A DNA stretch of 6,018 bases from Desulfobacterales bacterium (GCA_030689795.1 JAUYEO010000069.1:1-6018), one strand, 5' to 3'. Positions 1 to 6,000 are shown, counted from the first letter of the stretch. The notes: generated by a model from the sequence alone, not told the origin. Program-made: numbers and translations.

Positions 1-98
1 ACAGGGATGGGGTCGGTAAAATTCTTTTTGTCAACAAACGGCATATATTATGGGTTGAACCTGAAGAGAGCGATGAACCCCAGCAGGATATCTGTTAG
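1..98 (+). CDS. 3' end of an unidentified plus-strand gene (partial)
   Basis: Reading from base 3, the plus strand is open for 31 codons and ends at a TAG stop at 96-98. The visible C-terminus contains VGKILFVNKRHILWVEPEE and then an acidic, polar tail ending in DIC. The pattern of alternating beta-strand-like hydrophobics followed by an acidic tail looks like genuine protein. It resembles small bacterial proteins ending in a 'FVNK.HI.WVEP'-type strand, but I cannot name the family with certainty, and the start lies outside the window. The gene converges on fabD, whose stop is 78 bp further on, and its stop codon overlaps the left arm of the inverted repeat at 97-149. A competing 53-codon frame starting at ATG 7 and ending at 168 runs through that repeat and looks less protein-like. 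The call rests on composition and frame openness only. Confidence 0.5.
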   Translation, partial: RDGVGKILFVNKRHILWVEPEESDEPQQDIC

Positions 99-149
99 GA
101 GCCGTTACAAAATAACCATTACATTTCTGACCATTTTGTTACGGCTCCT
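97..149. repeat. Inverted repeat (hairpin) between convergent genes
   Basis: The arms AGGAGCCGTTACAAAAT (97-113) and ATTTTGTTACGGCTCCT (133-149) are complementary over 17 bp with one mismatch, around a 19-nt loop. The element sits between the partial plus-strand gene and fabD, so it could form a hairpin in both converging transcripts and end or stabilise them. No clear T-run follows either arm, so it is not a textbook intrinsic terminator. The left arm and loop are also found near 4135-4165, which shows that this is a dispersed repeat and not a site unique to this locus. The hairpin is seen directly; its role in termination is inference. Confidence 0.75.
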
Positions 150-175
150 TATGCCGGTCACGGCTTGATATAAGG

Positions 176-1114
176 CTACTTGGCTTCTTTTATAAAATTT
201 TCAAAGCTTTTTAACGAGTTGACGGTATAAGTTTTATGTGGGTAATCCTTCGGCAATATTTTATTCAACAGCCCGGCAAGCACCCTTCCCGGACCTATTT
301 CTGCAAATATTTCAACCTCTTCATCCATCAGTCTTTTGATTGAATCAAACCATTTTACAGGACTGCACAACTGCTTTCCCATCAAGACTCTGGTTTCAGA
401 AGGATCACTGGAAACATCAGCGGTAACGTTATGAATAACAGGGATTGCGGGCTTGTTGAAAGTGATGCTTTCAAGATATTTCTTAAAATCATCCTCAGCC
501 CCCTTAATCAGTTTGCTGTGCCATGCCCCGCTAACATTTAAGGGAACCGGCTTTGCTCCTTTCGCGGAAGCAAGGGATGAAACCTTGTTAACCGCTTCCG
601 GTTCACCGGTGATGACAATCTGGGTCTTTGTGTTGTGATTTGCTACCGATACAATACCCTCATTTTTTACTTCGGCTATTATCCGCTCAATATCTTCGAC
701 AGGAAGCCCGATTATCGCATGCATTGCTCCTTTATGCTTAACCGACTCCCTGTGCATGAGTTCTCCGCGTTTGTATACAAGCCTGAAAGTATCCTCGCGG
801 GAAATCACACCCGCTGCAGACAGGGCGCTGTATTCTCCAAGGCTGTGTCCTGCCAAAAAAGCCGGAATTATCCCCTCCTTTTCAACCGCCGTAAGACACG
901 CAAGATTTACGGCTGTCACTGAAGGTTGCAGGTTAATTGTTTTTGTCAGCTCTTCCATCGGCCCTTTGAAGCAAAGATCAGGTATGTTTATTTTGCATAT
1001 TTCCGAAACCATTTCAAAGAGCTCTTTAACAAAAACAAATTCCTGGTAAAAATCAAACCCCATGCCTACACTGTGTGATCCCTGACCGGGAAACAGAAAT
1101 GCTGTTTTTTTCAA
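176..1114 (-). CDS. fabD: Malonyl-CoA:ACP transacylase (FabD)
   Basis: This cytoplasmic enzyme moves malonyl groups from CoA to acyl carrier protein, supplying the extender unit for type II fatty acid synthesis. The 312-residue product has the full family layout. The N-terminal FPGQGSH carries the oxyanion-hole Gln11. The nucleophile elbow GHSLG holds Ser91. R116 lies in the KRGELM segment, His199 in SGAWHS is the catalytic base, QLCSPVKW begins at Gln248, and EIGPG lies near residue 273. Length matches the family norm of about 310. The start codon is TTG; it is preferred because GGAG lies 7 nt upstream and the product begins MKKTAFLFPGQGS, exactly where FabD proteins begin. It is the last gene of the minus-strand block, 164 bp after hemA, with repeat DNA between them. 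The usual neighbours fabH, fabG and acpP are absent from the window. Identification is secure; co-transcription with hemA is uncertain. Confidence 0.96.
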   Translation of the reverse strand: MKKTAFLFPGQGSHSVGMGFDFYQEFVFVKELFEMVSEICKINIPDLCFKGPMEELTKTINLQPSVTAVNLACLTAVEKEGIIPAFLAGHSLGEYSALSAAGVISREDTFRLVYKRGELMHRESVKHKGAMHAIIGLPVEDIERIIAEVKNEGIVSVANHNTKTQIVITGEPEAVNKVSSLASAKGAKPVPLNVSGAWHSKLIKGAEDDFKKYLESITFNKPAIPVIHNVTADVSSDPSETRVLMGKQLCSPVKWFDSIKRLMDEEVEIFAEIGPGRVLAGLLNKILPKDYPHKTYTVNSLKSFENFIKEAK

Positions 1115-1120
1115 ATCATT

Positions 1121-1125
1121 TCTCC
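1121..1125 (-). promoter_or_regulatory. Ribosome binding site deciding the TTG start of fabD
   Basis: On the minus strand GGAGA lies here, with the GGAG core 7 nt before the TTG start of fabD. An ATG lies between them but is out of frame and runs into TGA after two codons. The spacing therefore supports the TTG as the true start. Confidence 0.65.
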
Positions 1126-1155
1126 ATTATTAATTTTTTTATCAATCCTGATGAT

Positions 1156-1262
1156 ATCGTAAAAAGCCGGGTTTTGCCACGAAGACACAAAGGCACGAAG
1201 AATGGCCTTTTGTAAATATCCGGGTTTTTGTTTGTGTTCTCCGTGATCTTTGTGTGAAAACG
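1156..1262. repeat. Intergenic repeat-like element between hemA and fabD
   Basis: This stretch fills most of the hemA-fabD gap and has internal order without an ORF. GTAAAAAGCCGGGTTTTG (1159-1176) recurs in direct orientation, slightly changed, as GTAAATATCCGGGTTTTTG (1212-1230). ACACAAAGGCACGAAGAA (1185-1202) is imperfectly complementary to TTCTCCGTGATCTTTGTGT (1237-1255), giving a long-armed hairpin. Wording such as 'CCACGAAGACACAAAGGCACGAAG' (read by position, 1178-1200) is typical of palindromic intergenic repeats that recur in many environmental bacterial genomes. It would be transcribed as the hemA-fabD spacer if the two genes share an mRNA. Family assignment is from memory of the sequence style and is not verified. 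Confidence 0.6.
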
Positions 1263-1278
1263 ATTTATTTAGAAGCCG

Positions 1279-2544
1279 TCACTCGTCAAGATTGAAAAGC
1301 TTGCGGGTAATATCAATATAAGCGGAATTGCTCCCATGACACCCGTCCCGTTTCAGTAAAAGAGTTGGATGATGCATTATCTTGTTTATCAGAGCGTTTT
1401 TCATCCTGTCAAAGGCTTCCCGGTCGCTTTCCGGAAGATTCATGGATTGTATTGTCCTCTGAATCTCGGCCGTTACTATCGAGTCTATTTTTTTCCTTAA
1501 TTCGATGATGGTGGGAACAACTTCAAGACCGTCAAGCCATTGCCTGAAGCTTATAACTACTCCATCAATAATTCTTTCACCCTTTATAGCCTCTTTATTT
1601 CTATCCTCAAGATTTTCATCAATAATACCGTTTAAATCGTCTATGTCATAGACATATGCGTTGTTCAGTTTATTTATTGCAGGATCAATATCTCTCGGAA
1701 CTGCAATATCAATAAAGAAAAGCGGGCGATTCCGCCTACCGGGCATAATATGTTTTACCTGATCTTTTGTAACTATTATATCCGGCGAACCGGTTGAACT
1801 GATTATAATATCAACCTGCAGAATAAAACCGGGGATCTCTTCAAACCTTATGGCGCTCCCGCCAAATCTCCCGGCAAGTTCAACGCCGTTTTTAAATGTC
1901 CTGTTTGCAACAAATATCTCTTTAACCCTGTTCTTGAGCAGATGCTCGACAGCAAGCTCGGCCATCTCCCCTGCTCCTATCAGCAGCACTTTTTTCCCCT
2001 CAAGTTGACCGAATATTTTCCTGGCCAGCTCAATTGCAGCATAGCTGATTGAAACGGCATGATCTCCGATTCCGGTTTCTGTTCTTATCCTTTTTGCCGT
2101 AAAAAAAGTCCTGTGAAGAAGCCTGTTTAATATAACCCCTGAGGTTTTTCTTTTTGTTGCATTAAAATATGCTTCTTTTATCTGCCCAAGAATCTGAGGC
2201 TCTCCAACCATCATTGAATCAAGACTCGACGCAACCCTGAATATATGCCGTACAGCTTCATCCCCTTCGTGAACATAAATTAAATCCCGGAACTGAGAAA
2301 GAGGCACTTTTTTAATTTCTGAAAGATGCCTTTTGGCTGTTTCAACCGCAGCCGCTTTATCGCCTGCCGCCATCAGAATTTCAACGCGGTTGCATGTCGA
2401 AAATAAAACGACTTCATTCACGGAAGCCGATTCTTTAATGGCATCAAGCATCGCCGCCGCTTCTTCTTTTGAGACAGCAAGACGCTCTCTTATTTCAACC
2501 GGAGCGGTTTTATGATTTAATCCAAGAAGTATTATTTCAACCAT
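1279..2544 (-). CDS. hemA: Glutamyl-tRNA reductase (HemA)
   Basis: HemA reduces glutamyl-tRNA(Glu) with NADPH to glutamate-1-semialdehyde, the first committed step of C5 tetrapyrrole synthesis. Numbered from the ATG (421 residues), the N-terminal catalytic domain starts with GLNHKTAPVEIRE, then the STCNR motif with nucleophile Cys51. SLDSMMVGEPQILGQ follows at about 107-121. The Rossmann NADPH domain carries GAGEM at about 190-194, IDIAVPRDIDP lies at about 278-288, and the helical dimerisation tail contains HHPT at about 391. The open frame also offers a TTG at 2553 (three more residues). I chose the ATG at 2542-2544 because MVEIILLGLNHKT matches how family members begin, although neither start has a strong Shine-Dalgarno sequence. 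It lies 45 bp after ccsA, counted from this start, consistent with an operon for heme supply and heme use. No key residue is missing. Identification is very secure. Confidence 0.97.
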   Translation of the reverse strand: MVEIILLGLNHKTAPVEIRERLAVSKEEAAAMLDAIKESASVNEVVLFSTCNRVEILMAAGDKAAAVETAKRHLSEIKKVPLSQFRDLIYVHEGDEAVRHIFRVASSLDSMMVGEPQILGQIKEAYFNATKRKTSGVILNRLLHRTFFTAKRIRTETGIGDHAVSISYAAIELARKIFGQLEGKKVLLIGAGEMAELAVEHLLKNRVKEIFVANRTFKNGVELAGRFGGSAIRFEEIPGFILQVDIIISSTGSPDIIVTKDQVKHIMPGRRNRPLFFIDIAVPRDIDPAINKLNNAYVYDIDDLNGIIDENLEDRNKEAIKGERIIDGVVISFRQWLDGLEVVPTIIELRKKIDSIVTAEIQRTIQSMNLPESDREAFDRMKNALINKIMHHPTLLLKRDGCHGSNSAYIDITRKLFNLDE

Positions 2545-2589
2545 ATATATCAAACATACCGAGGACTTATTACAACAGATGAGAACACT

Positions 2590-3408
2590 TCATCGTGTAA
2601 ATATTCCATGATGCCCTTTTAAAAAAAAATTCACGCCGAAAAAAGTAAATAAAACAACAGCAAACCCGATTATGGCCATCGCAGCGGCTTTTTTCCCTCT
2701 CCAGCCGACAGTAAGACGTCCGTGAAGAATCGCCGCATACAAAAGCCATGTAATGCCGGACCAGACCTCCTTCGGATCCCAGCTCCAGAATCTTCCCCAG
2801 ACCGACTTTGCATAAATAAATCCGGTTATAAGACCTATTGTAAGCAGGGTAAAACCGGTTGCGATAGAGGCATACCCGGTGCTGTCAAGAAGATCGAGCG
2901 AAGGAAGGCGTTTATAGAAAAATCCATGTTTTTTTGTCTTAATCGCATTTTCCTGAGCAATATAAAGAAGCCCGGCTCCGCAAGCCATGGCAAAAGCCGC
3001 ATGGCCCACAAAAATTGAAACCACATGAGCTATAAGCCAGAAACTGTTGAAAATGGTCCGGGTTTCAACAATTCTGCCGGGTATAAGAAAAGATGCCACA
3101 ACGCACACAGCAGCAAGAAGAGCTGCATATCCGCCGAGTACTTTTACCCTGAACTTGTATTGAAAAGCAAAAAAAACCCCGGCAACAGCCCAACCTGCAA
3201 CAAGAAGTGTTTCGTGCAGATTTCCGACAGGTATCTGCCCTGTTTTTGCATAATAATAGCCTATCAAAATCGAATTGCACAAAAAGCCTGTTGCCAGAAA
3301 AATCTGGCCTATCCTGTGAAGATACTCTTTCTGGAAGAAAAGAAACAAAATGTATCCGACCGAGCTCAGGACGTACAACAAACTGGTTACAGTAATCAGG
3401 TTATCCAT
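2590..3408 (-). CDS. ccsA: CcsA/ResC-type cytochrome c biogenesis membrane protein
   Basis: This is a 272-residue, very hydrophobic polytopic inner-membrane protein with about eight likely membrane spans. It belongs to the heme-handling family of system II cytochrome c assembly (CcsA/ResC, related to HemX and CcmC). The signature tryptophan-rich loop WGRFWSWDPKEVW is at residues 204-216. Histidines that could be heme ligands lie at 128 and 136 and after the loop at 229. PVGNLHE occurs near residues 60-66, and the C-terminus GVNFFLKGHH matches the family's usual GVN..L.G.H ending. Its expected role is to present heme outside the membrane for covalent attachment to apocytochromes, with a CcsB/ResB partner not seen here. 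A HemX-like role in controlling HemA level is an alternative, because genes of this fold often adjoin hemA. The start is ATG at 3406-3408. It lies 35 bp after the siroheme gene, probably in the same operon. Confidence 0.9.
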   Translation of the reverse strand: MDNLITVTSLLYVLSSVGYILFLFFQKEYLHRIGQIFLATGFLCNSILIGYYYAKTGQIPVGNLHETLLVAGWAVAGVFFAFQYKFRVKVLGGYAALLAAVCVVASFLIPGRIVETRTIFNSFWLIAHVVSIFVGHAAFAMACGAGLLYIAQENAIKTKKHGFFYKRLPSLDLLDSTGYASIATGFTLLTIGLITGFIYAKSVWGRFWSWDPKEVWSGITWLLYAAILHGRLTVGWRGKKAAAMAIIGFAVVLFTFFGVNFFLKGHHGIFTR

Positions 3409-3443
3409 CTGTCACACCGTTTTGTATATTCATCCGGTTTTTA

Positions 3444-4109
3444 TTACTCTTCCTGCCCCATCAAATCCATATAGCCATATCCTTCGCCAAGCACTTCAAA
3501 AAGAACAGAATCAATCTTGTCCGTATCATTGTTCTTTATTAATTGTACAATGTCCTTATTTATAATCTTTTCAAAAAGAGGCTTATGCGCTTCGGGCTCA
3601 TGGCTGTTACTTAGAAGTTTTTTTCTGATTGCTCCCATTAATTTCAAAAAATCAGCGTATTCAACACCGTATTGTTTTTCGAGAGCTTTTCTGATCTTTT
3701 TTGCAAAAGCAGGGCTTTTGCCTGAAGTCGATACTGCTATTACAAGATCTCCCCGTTTTACAAGCGCGGGAAGAATAAAGTTGCAGGCCTCCGGGCGGTC
3801 CGCAATGTTGCAAAGCATATTAAATTTTCCCGCATCTCTGCCGACCTGCCGGTTAAGTTCTTCATCATCGGTTGCGCATATGACAAGAAACATCCCTTCG
3901 AGGTCCGATCCGGCATAGGATCGCTTCTTCAGCGCAATTGTTCCCGATTCCGCAAGACCTAATAATTTTTCACCCGCCTCAGGGCTTACAACAGTAACAA
4001 CAGCTCCACATTCAATCAGTGTCATGACCTTGCGCGTTCCAACATCCCCACCGCCGACTACAAGGCATTTTCTGTTTCGTATATCAAGATTAACCGGATA
4101 ATATCTCAC
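3444..4109 (-). CDS. Precorrin-2 dehydrogenase / sirohydrochlorin ferrochelatase-like (CysG N-terminal, Met8/SirC type)
   Basis: The 221-residue protein matches the N-terminal half of CysG and stand-alone Met8/SirC enzymes, which oxidise precorrin-2 to sirohydrochlorin with NAD and in some cases insert iron to give siroheme. The NAD-binding loop VVGGGDVGTRK lies at about 17-27. CAT-DDEELN is at about 78-86. The likely catalytic Asp104 is in NIADRPEACNFILPA, and the STSGKSP motif at 127-133 corresponds to the CysG phospho-serine region. The methyltransferase half of CysG is absent, as is normal for stand-alone members; the C-terminus from about 150 is helical and less conserved. The start codon is GTG, with GGAG 3 nt upstream and AAAGG 11 nt upstream. 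In a sulfate reducer the product would feed siroheme for sulfite reductase and the siroheme-dependent heme pathway. Whether it also chelates iron cannot be read from the sequence. Confidence 0.92.
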   Translation of the reverse strand: MRYYPVNLDIRNRKCLVVGGGDVGTRKVMTLIECGAVVTVVSPEAGEKLLGLAESGTIALKKRSYAGSDLEGMFLVICATDDEELNRQVGRDAGKFNMLCNIADRPEACNFILPALVKRGDLVIAVSTSGKSPAFAKKIRKALEKQYGVEYADFLKLMGAIRKKLLSNSHEPEAHKPLFEKIINKDIVQLIKNNDTDKIDSVLFEVLGEGYGYMDLMGQEE

Positions 4110-4130
4110 TCTCTCCGAATCCTTTCGCGT

Positions 4131-4165
4131 GCTCAGGAGCCGTTACGAAATAACTGGTGCATTTC
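4131..4165. repeat. Single copy of the AGGAGCCGTTAC dispersed repeat
   Basis: Bases 4135-4165 match 97-127 at 26 of 31 positions, including an identical AGGAGCCGTTAC. The match ends in AAATAAC, variable bases and CATTTC. Unlike the copy at 97-149, no complementary right arm follows before the DHH gene ends. The preceding GCTC matches the copy at 5926. It lies in the 112-bp spacer between the DHH gene and the siroheme gene, 22 bp upstream of the latter's GTG start, so it may mark the boundary of the heme operon. The rest of the spacer (4166-4221) is AT-rich, with no gene or clear promoter seen. Confidence 0.65.
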
Positions 4166-4221
4166 AATGTCAACCTTATCACATTCGGGATAAAAATGAG
4201 TTAAAATAAGTTTTTGCACCT

Positions 4222-5211
4222 TTACTTCTTGCCGGCCTTTTTTTCTATCTGGGCTATTATCCACTTTAATACCATTTCATTGTTTTTCAAATCCGGATGC
4301 TCCTTTAAAGCGGAAACTGGAATTTCAGCCCTCGCCATACTCTTATGCCCTCCTGCAGAACCGATATGGCCGAAACTTTCTTTTGCCACACGGCCGGCAT
4401 TTTTACGTAAACCGTCATTTCTGAAAATAACAACAAGAACATTATTGCACACACCCGAGACGATGCTCCATTTAATATTGTTGATCCTTATAAAGAAATC
4501 GGCCAGCAGAACGCAAACATCCGGATTGATTACGTGCCCGATATGAACAAATATTCTCCCTTTCCGCTTTCGCATGCTTTCGAGGGCAGTCCTGAAATAT
4601 TTCAAAAAATCAAAGCTTAATTCCGCCTGCTCAATTTTTCTCGCTATATGGATATTTGCATGGCGAAAAAGAAACTGGAAAGCCCTGACATCCTCAACCA
4701 AAGCCTTTCTCTCAAAATTGCTGGTATCGGTCTTAATGGCATAATACAAAGCTGTTGCAAGTTTATAAGAGGGCTTTATCCTTGCAGCCCTCAGATATTC
4801 GGTCATTATGCTTGCAGTTGCGCCATACCCGGGACGTATATCAAGAAATTCCGCATCCGGACTCGTTTCCGGATGGTGATCAATAACAACGTCATATTTA
4901 AATCCTGCAAAAGCTTCATTATGCTCCGGTTGGGAATCAACAATCACAAAGCGCGAATATTTATTTTTATCTATTTCTTCGATATGGACAAGGTTAACTC
5001 CGAGCAGCCTTATCATTGCAAGATTATCCGGCCGTTTTATAACATTTATCCTTGAGACGGTCACACCCGCAACCCGGCGCCATAAAAGTCTTTTTACAGC
5101 CATCGCGCTTGCAATAGCATCCGGATCGGCATTAATTAATATGAGAACATTATCATCGCCTGAAAAATGGCTGTAAAATTTATTAAGTTTTTCCGATGCT
5201 GAAAAAAGCAT
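4222..5211 (-). CDS. DHH/DHHA1-family phosphoesterase (NrnA-like)
   Basis: The 329-residue protein has the two-domain plan of cytoplasmic DHH phosphoesterases, which use two metal ions (usually manganese) to cleave short oligonucleotides, pAp or cyclic dinucleotides. The N-terminal DHH domain shows ILINADPDAIAS (Asp29, Asp31), IVDSQP (Asp92), the name-giving VIDHHPE (Asp111-His112-His113) and KTDTSNF (Asp162). The C-terminal DHHA1 domain ends with GSAGGHKSMARAEIP, with GGHK at 287-290 for substrate binding. NrnA-type enzymes usually have a histidine before the first Asp pair (H.DPD); here the loop reads NADPD, a variant also found in other DHH subfamilies, so the exact substrate is uncertain. 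The ATG start is supported by GGGAG 5 nt upstream and AAAGGAG 11 nt upstream. It begins the minus-strand block and is divergent from the b-like gene. The family is secure; the substrate is not. Confidence 0.9.
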   Translation of the reverse strand: MLFSASEKLNKFYSHFSGDDNVLILINADPDAIASAMAVKRLLWRRVAGVTVSRINVIKRPDNLAMIRLLGVNLVHIEEIDKNKYSRFVIVDSQPEHNEAFAGFKYDVVIDHHPETSPDAEFLDIRPGYGATASIMTEYLRAARIKPSYKLATALYYAIKTDTSNFERKALVEDVRAFQFLFRHANIHIARKIEQAELSFDFLKYFRTALESMRKRKGRIFVHIGHVINPDVCVLLADFFIRINNIKWSIVSGVCNNVLVVIFRNDGLRKNAGRVAKESFGHIGSAGGHKSMARAEIPVSALKEHPDLKNNEMVLKWIIAQIEKKAGKK

Positions 5212-5442
5212 TCTTGCTCCCGCTCCTTTCCATAATGCGCTGTATCAGTCAAAAACGACTTTTTTTGAGTTTGTCAAAACTATCATAAGCCGTGTATGGT
5301 TGTAAATATTCCAATGAAATACATCGGGAGATTTGAATGACTCACCTTCGCCATACCCAGACCCGGCCTCTTGAATCTTTCCCCCAAACATGTCAATATG
5401 AGCAAGTTATGCAAAGAGCTCAAAAAACACAAAGGTTTTAAA
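5212..5442. other. 231-bp divergent intergenic region with short leader ORFs
   Basis: This gap separates the DHH gene (minus) and the b-like gene (plus) and must hold at least one promoter for each. A perfect TTGACA occurs on the minus strand at 5272-5277, but no convincing -10 sits at the usual distance. On the plus strand TTGTCA (5271-5276) and TATGGT (5295-5300) form a weak pair with an 18-bp spacer. AGTCAAAAACGACTTTTTTT (5247-5266) can form a small hairpin of unclear purpose. Two short plus-strand frames follow each other: 14 codons from ATG 5296 to TGA 5340, then 34 codons from ATG 5337 to TAA 5441. The second has GGGAG 6 nt upstream and ends one base before the ATG of the b-like gene. 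They may be a translated leader or chance; their peptides show no recognisable domain. Confidence 0.4.
5431..5435 (+). promoter_or_regulatory. Ribosome binding site deciding the start of the b-like gene
   Basis: AAAGG lies 7 nt upstream of the ATG at 5443. A TTG at 5371 in the same frame would add 24 residues, but it has no Shine-Dalgarno sequence before it and the extra residues are polar and unlike the N-terminus of b subunits. The ATG is therefore preferred. Confidence 0.65.
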
Positions 5443-5853
5443 ATGGAATCAGATTCTATCATCGTTTGGGTCAATTTGCTTATTGTTGTTTTACTCCTTG
5501 CCAAATTCGCCGCAAAACCGTTTATGGATTTTTTAAAAAGACATAAAAAAGTCAGATCCCCTGAGCTTTCCCGCCTTGAAACGGAAAAAGAAAAAATTTC
5601 CGGTGAGCTCGATAAAACGATGAGGACAATAAACGAAAAAAAGTCCCTTTTGTCCGACACTGAAGAGAATATCACAAGACAGGGAGAAATCATAAAAGCC
5701 GGAATCATTAAGGAAGCCGGGATTGAAAGCAAACTGATTCTTGAAAAAGCAAAACAGGAAGCCGAAAAAGAGATCAAACGGGCAACTGAAAAGCTCCGGA
5801 CGGAAGTCATAGATGAAGTCTTTGATAAGCTGCCGGGGGCAAAGCAGGAATAA
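5443..5853 (+). CDS. Short F-type ATP synthase subunit b-like protein
   Basis: The 136-residue product has the plan of an F0 b or b' subunit, the peripheral stalk that holds F1 to the membrane sector. A single N-terminal membrane span (about residues 6-24, WVNLLIVVLLLAKFAAKP) runs into KPFMDFLKRHKK. A long, highly charged alpha-helical coiled coil rich in Glu, Lys and Ala follows (about 40-126, including LILEKAKQEAEKEIKRA). The chain stops at about the point where E. coli b still has roughly 30 residues that bind the delta subunit, so it is short for b and nearer to b' length. The ATG is chosen from its Shine-Dalgarno sequence and the hydrophobic start. No other ATP synthase gene is visible; the atp operon could continue past the right edge. 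A palindromic repeat begins about 8 bp after the stop. It could also be an unrelated anchored coiled-coil protein. Confidence 0.78.
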   Translation: MESDSIIVWVNLLIVVLLLAKFAAKPFMDFLKRHKKVRSPELSRLETEKEKISGELDKTMRTINEKKSLLSDTEENITRQGEIIKAGIIKEAGIESKLILEKAKQEAEKEIKRATEKLRTEVIDEVFDKLPGAKQE

Positions 5854-5861
5854 AAAAAATT

Positions 5862-6000
5862 GTAACTACTCAGCCACCGATCTACGCTGATCACCACTGA
5901 TGTTTTTTCTTTTATTACCATAACTGCTCAGGAGCCAGAATAGCTGCTGTATTTAAATATATCCGCGTTCATCTGTGTGAATCTGTGGCTGAATAGTTAC
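5862..6000. repeat. ~140-bp palindromic intergenic element
   Basis: The terminal arms 5862-5891 (beginning GTAACTACTCAGCCAC) and 5971-6000 (ending GTGGCTGAATAGTTAC) are complementary at 24 of 30 positions. Complementarity extends a little outward, as AAAAAT before the left GTAAC pairs with ATTTTT after the right arm at 6002-6007. The ~79-bp centre encodes no protein and contains a degraded copy of another repeat (5926-5960). The layout is that of a MITE-like or large REP-like element; no target-site duplication is evident. It lies just downstream of the b-like gene and could act as its 3' hairpin. Confidence 0.72.
5926..5960. repeat. Degraded copy of the AGGAGCCGTTAC repeat, nested in the palindromic element
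   Basis: GCTCAGGAGCC (5926-5936) is identical to 4131-4141. The following bases (AGAATAGCTGCTGTATTT) align with the downstream part of the 4131-4165 copy after loss of about five bases around GTTAC. It lies in the centre of the 5862-6000 palindrome. Confidence 0.55.

Noticed and set aside
7..168. 53-codon plus-strand frame starting ATG at 7
   Set aside because: It reads straight through the inverted repeat at 97-149, and the frame from base 3 has a more protein-like C-terminus; both cannot easily be real.
2545..2553. TTG start giving three extra residues to HemA
   Set aside because: No Shine-Dalgarno sequence supports it, and the ATG at 2544 matches the family's usual N-terminus.
3025..3474. 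149-codon plus-strand frame
   Set aside because: It is antisense to ccsA, whose membrane topology and signature motif are clear; the plus-strand peptide is Cys/Ser/Lys-rich without domain features.
5247..5266. Hairpin followed by T-run (AGTC...GACT then Ts) as a plus-strand terminator
   Set aside because: The stem is only 4 bp and AT-rich, and no plus-strand gene ends upstream of it; the DHH gene is on the other strand.
5242..5277. Perfect TTGACA on the minus strand as a sigma-70 promoter for the DHH gene
   Set aside because: The only good -10-like hexamers downstream (TGATAC) lie about 24 bp away, too far; at 17 bp there is only TTTTGA.
5283..5921. 212-codon open frame on the minus strand, serine- and phenylalanine-rich
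   Set aside because: It is the antisense of the b-like coiled-coil gene and runs on into the palindromic repeat. Lys/Glu-rich codons read backwards give Phe/Ser/Leu, which explains its length and composition.
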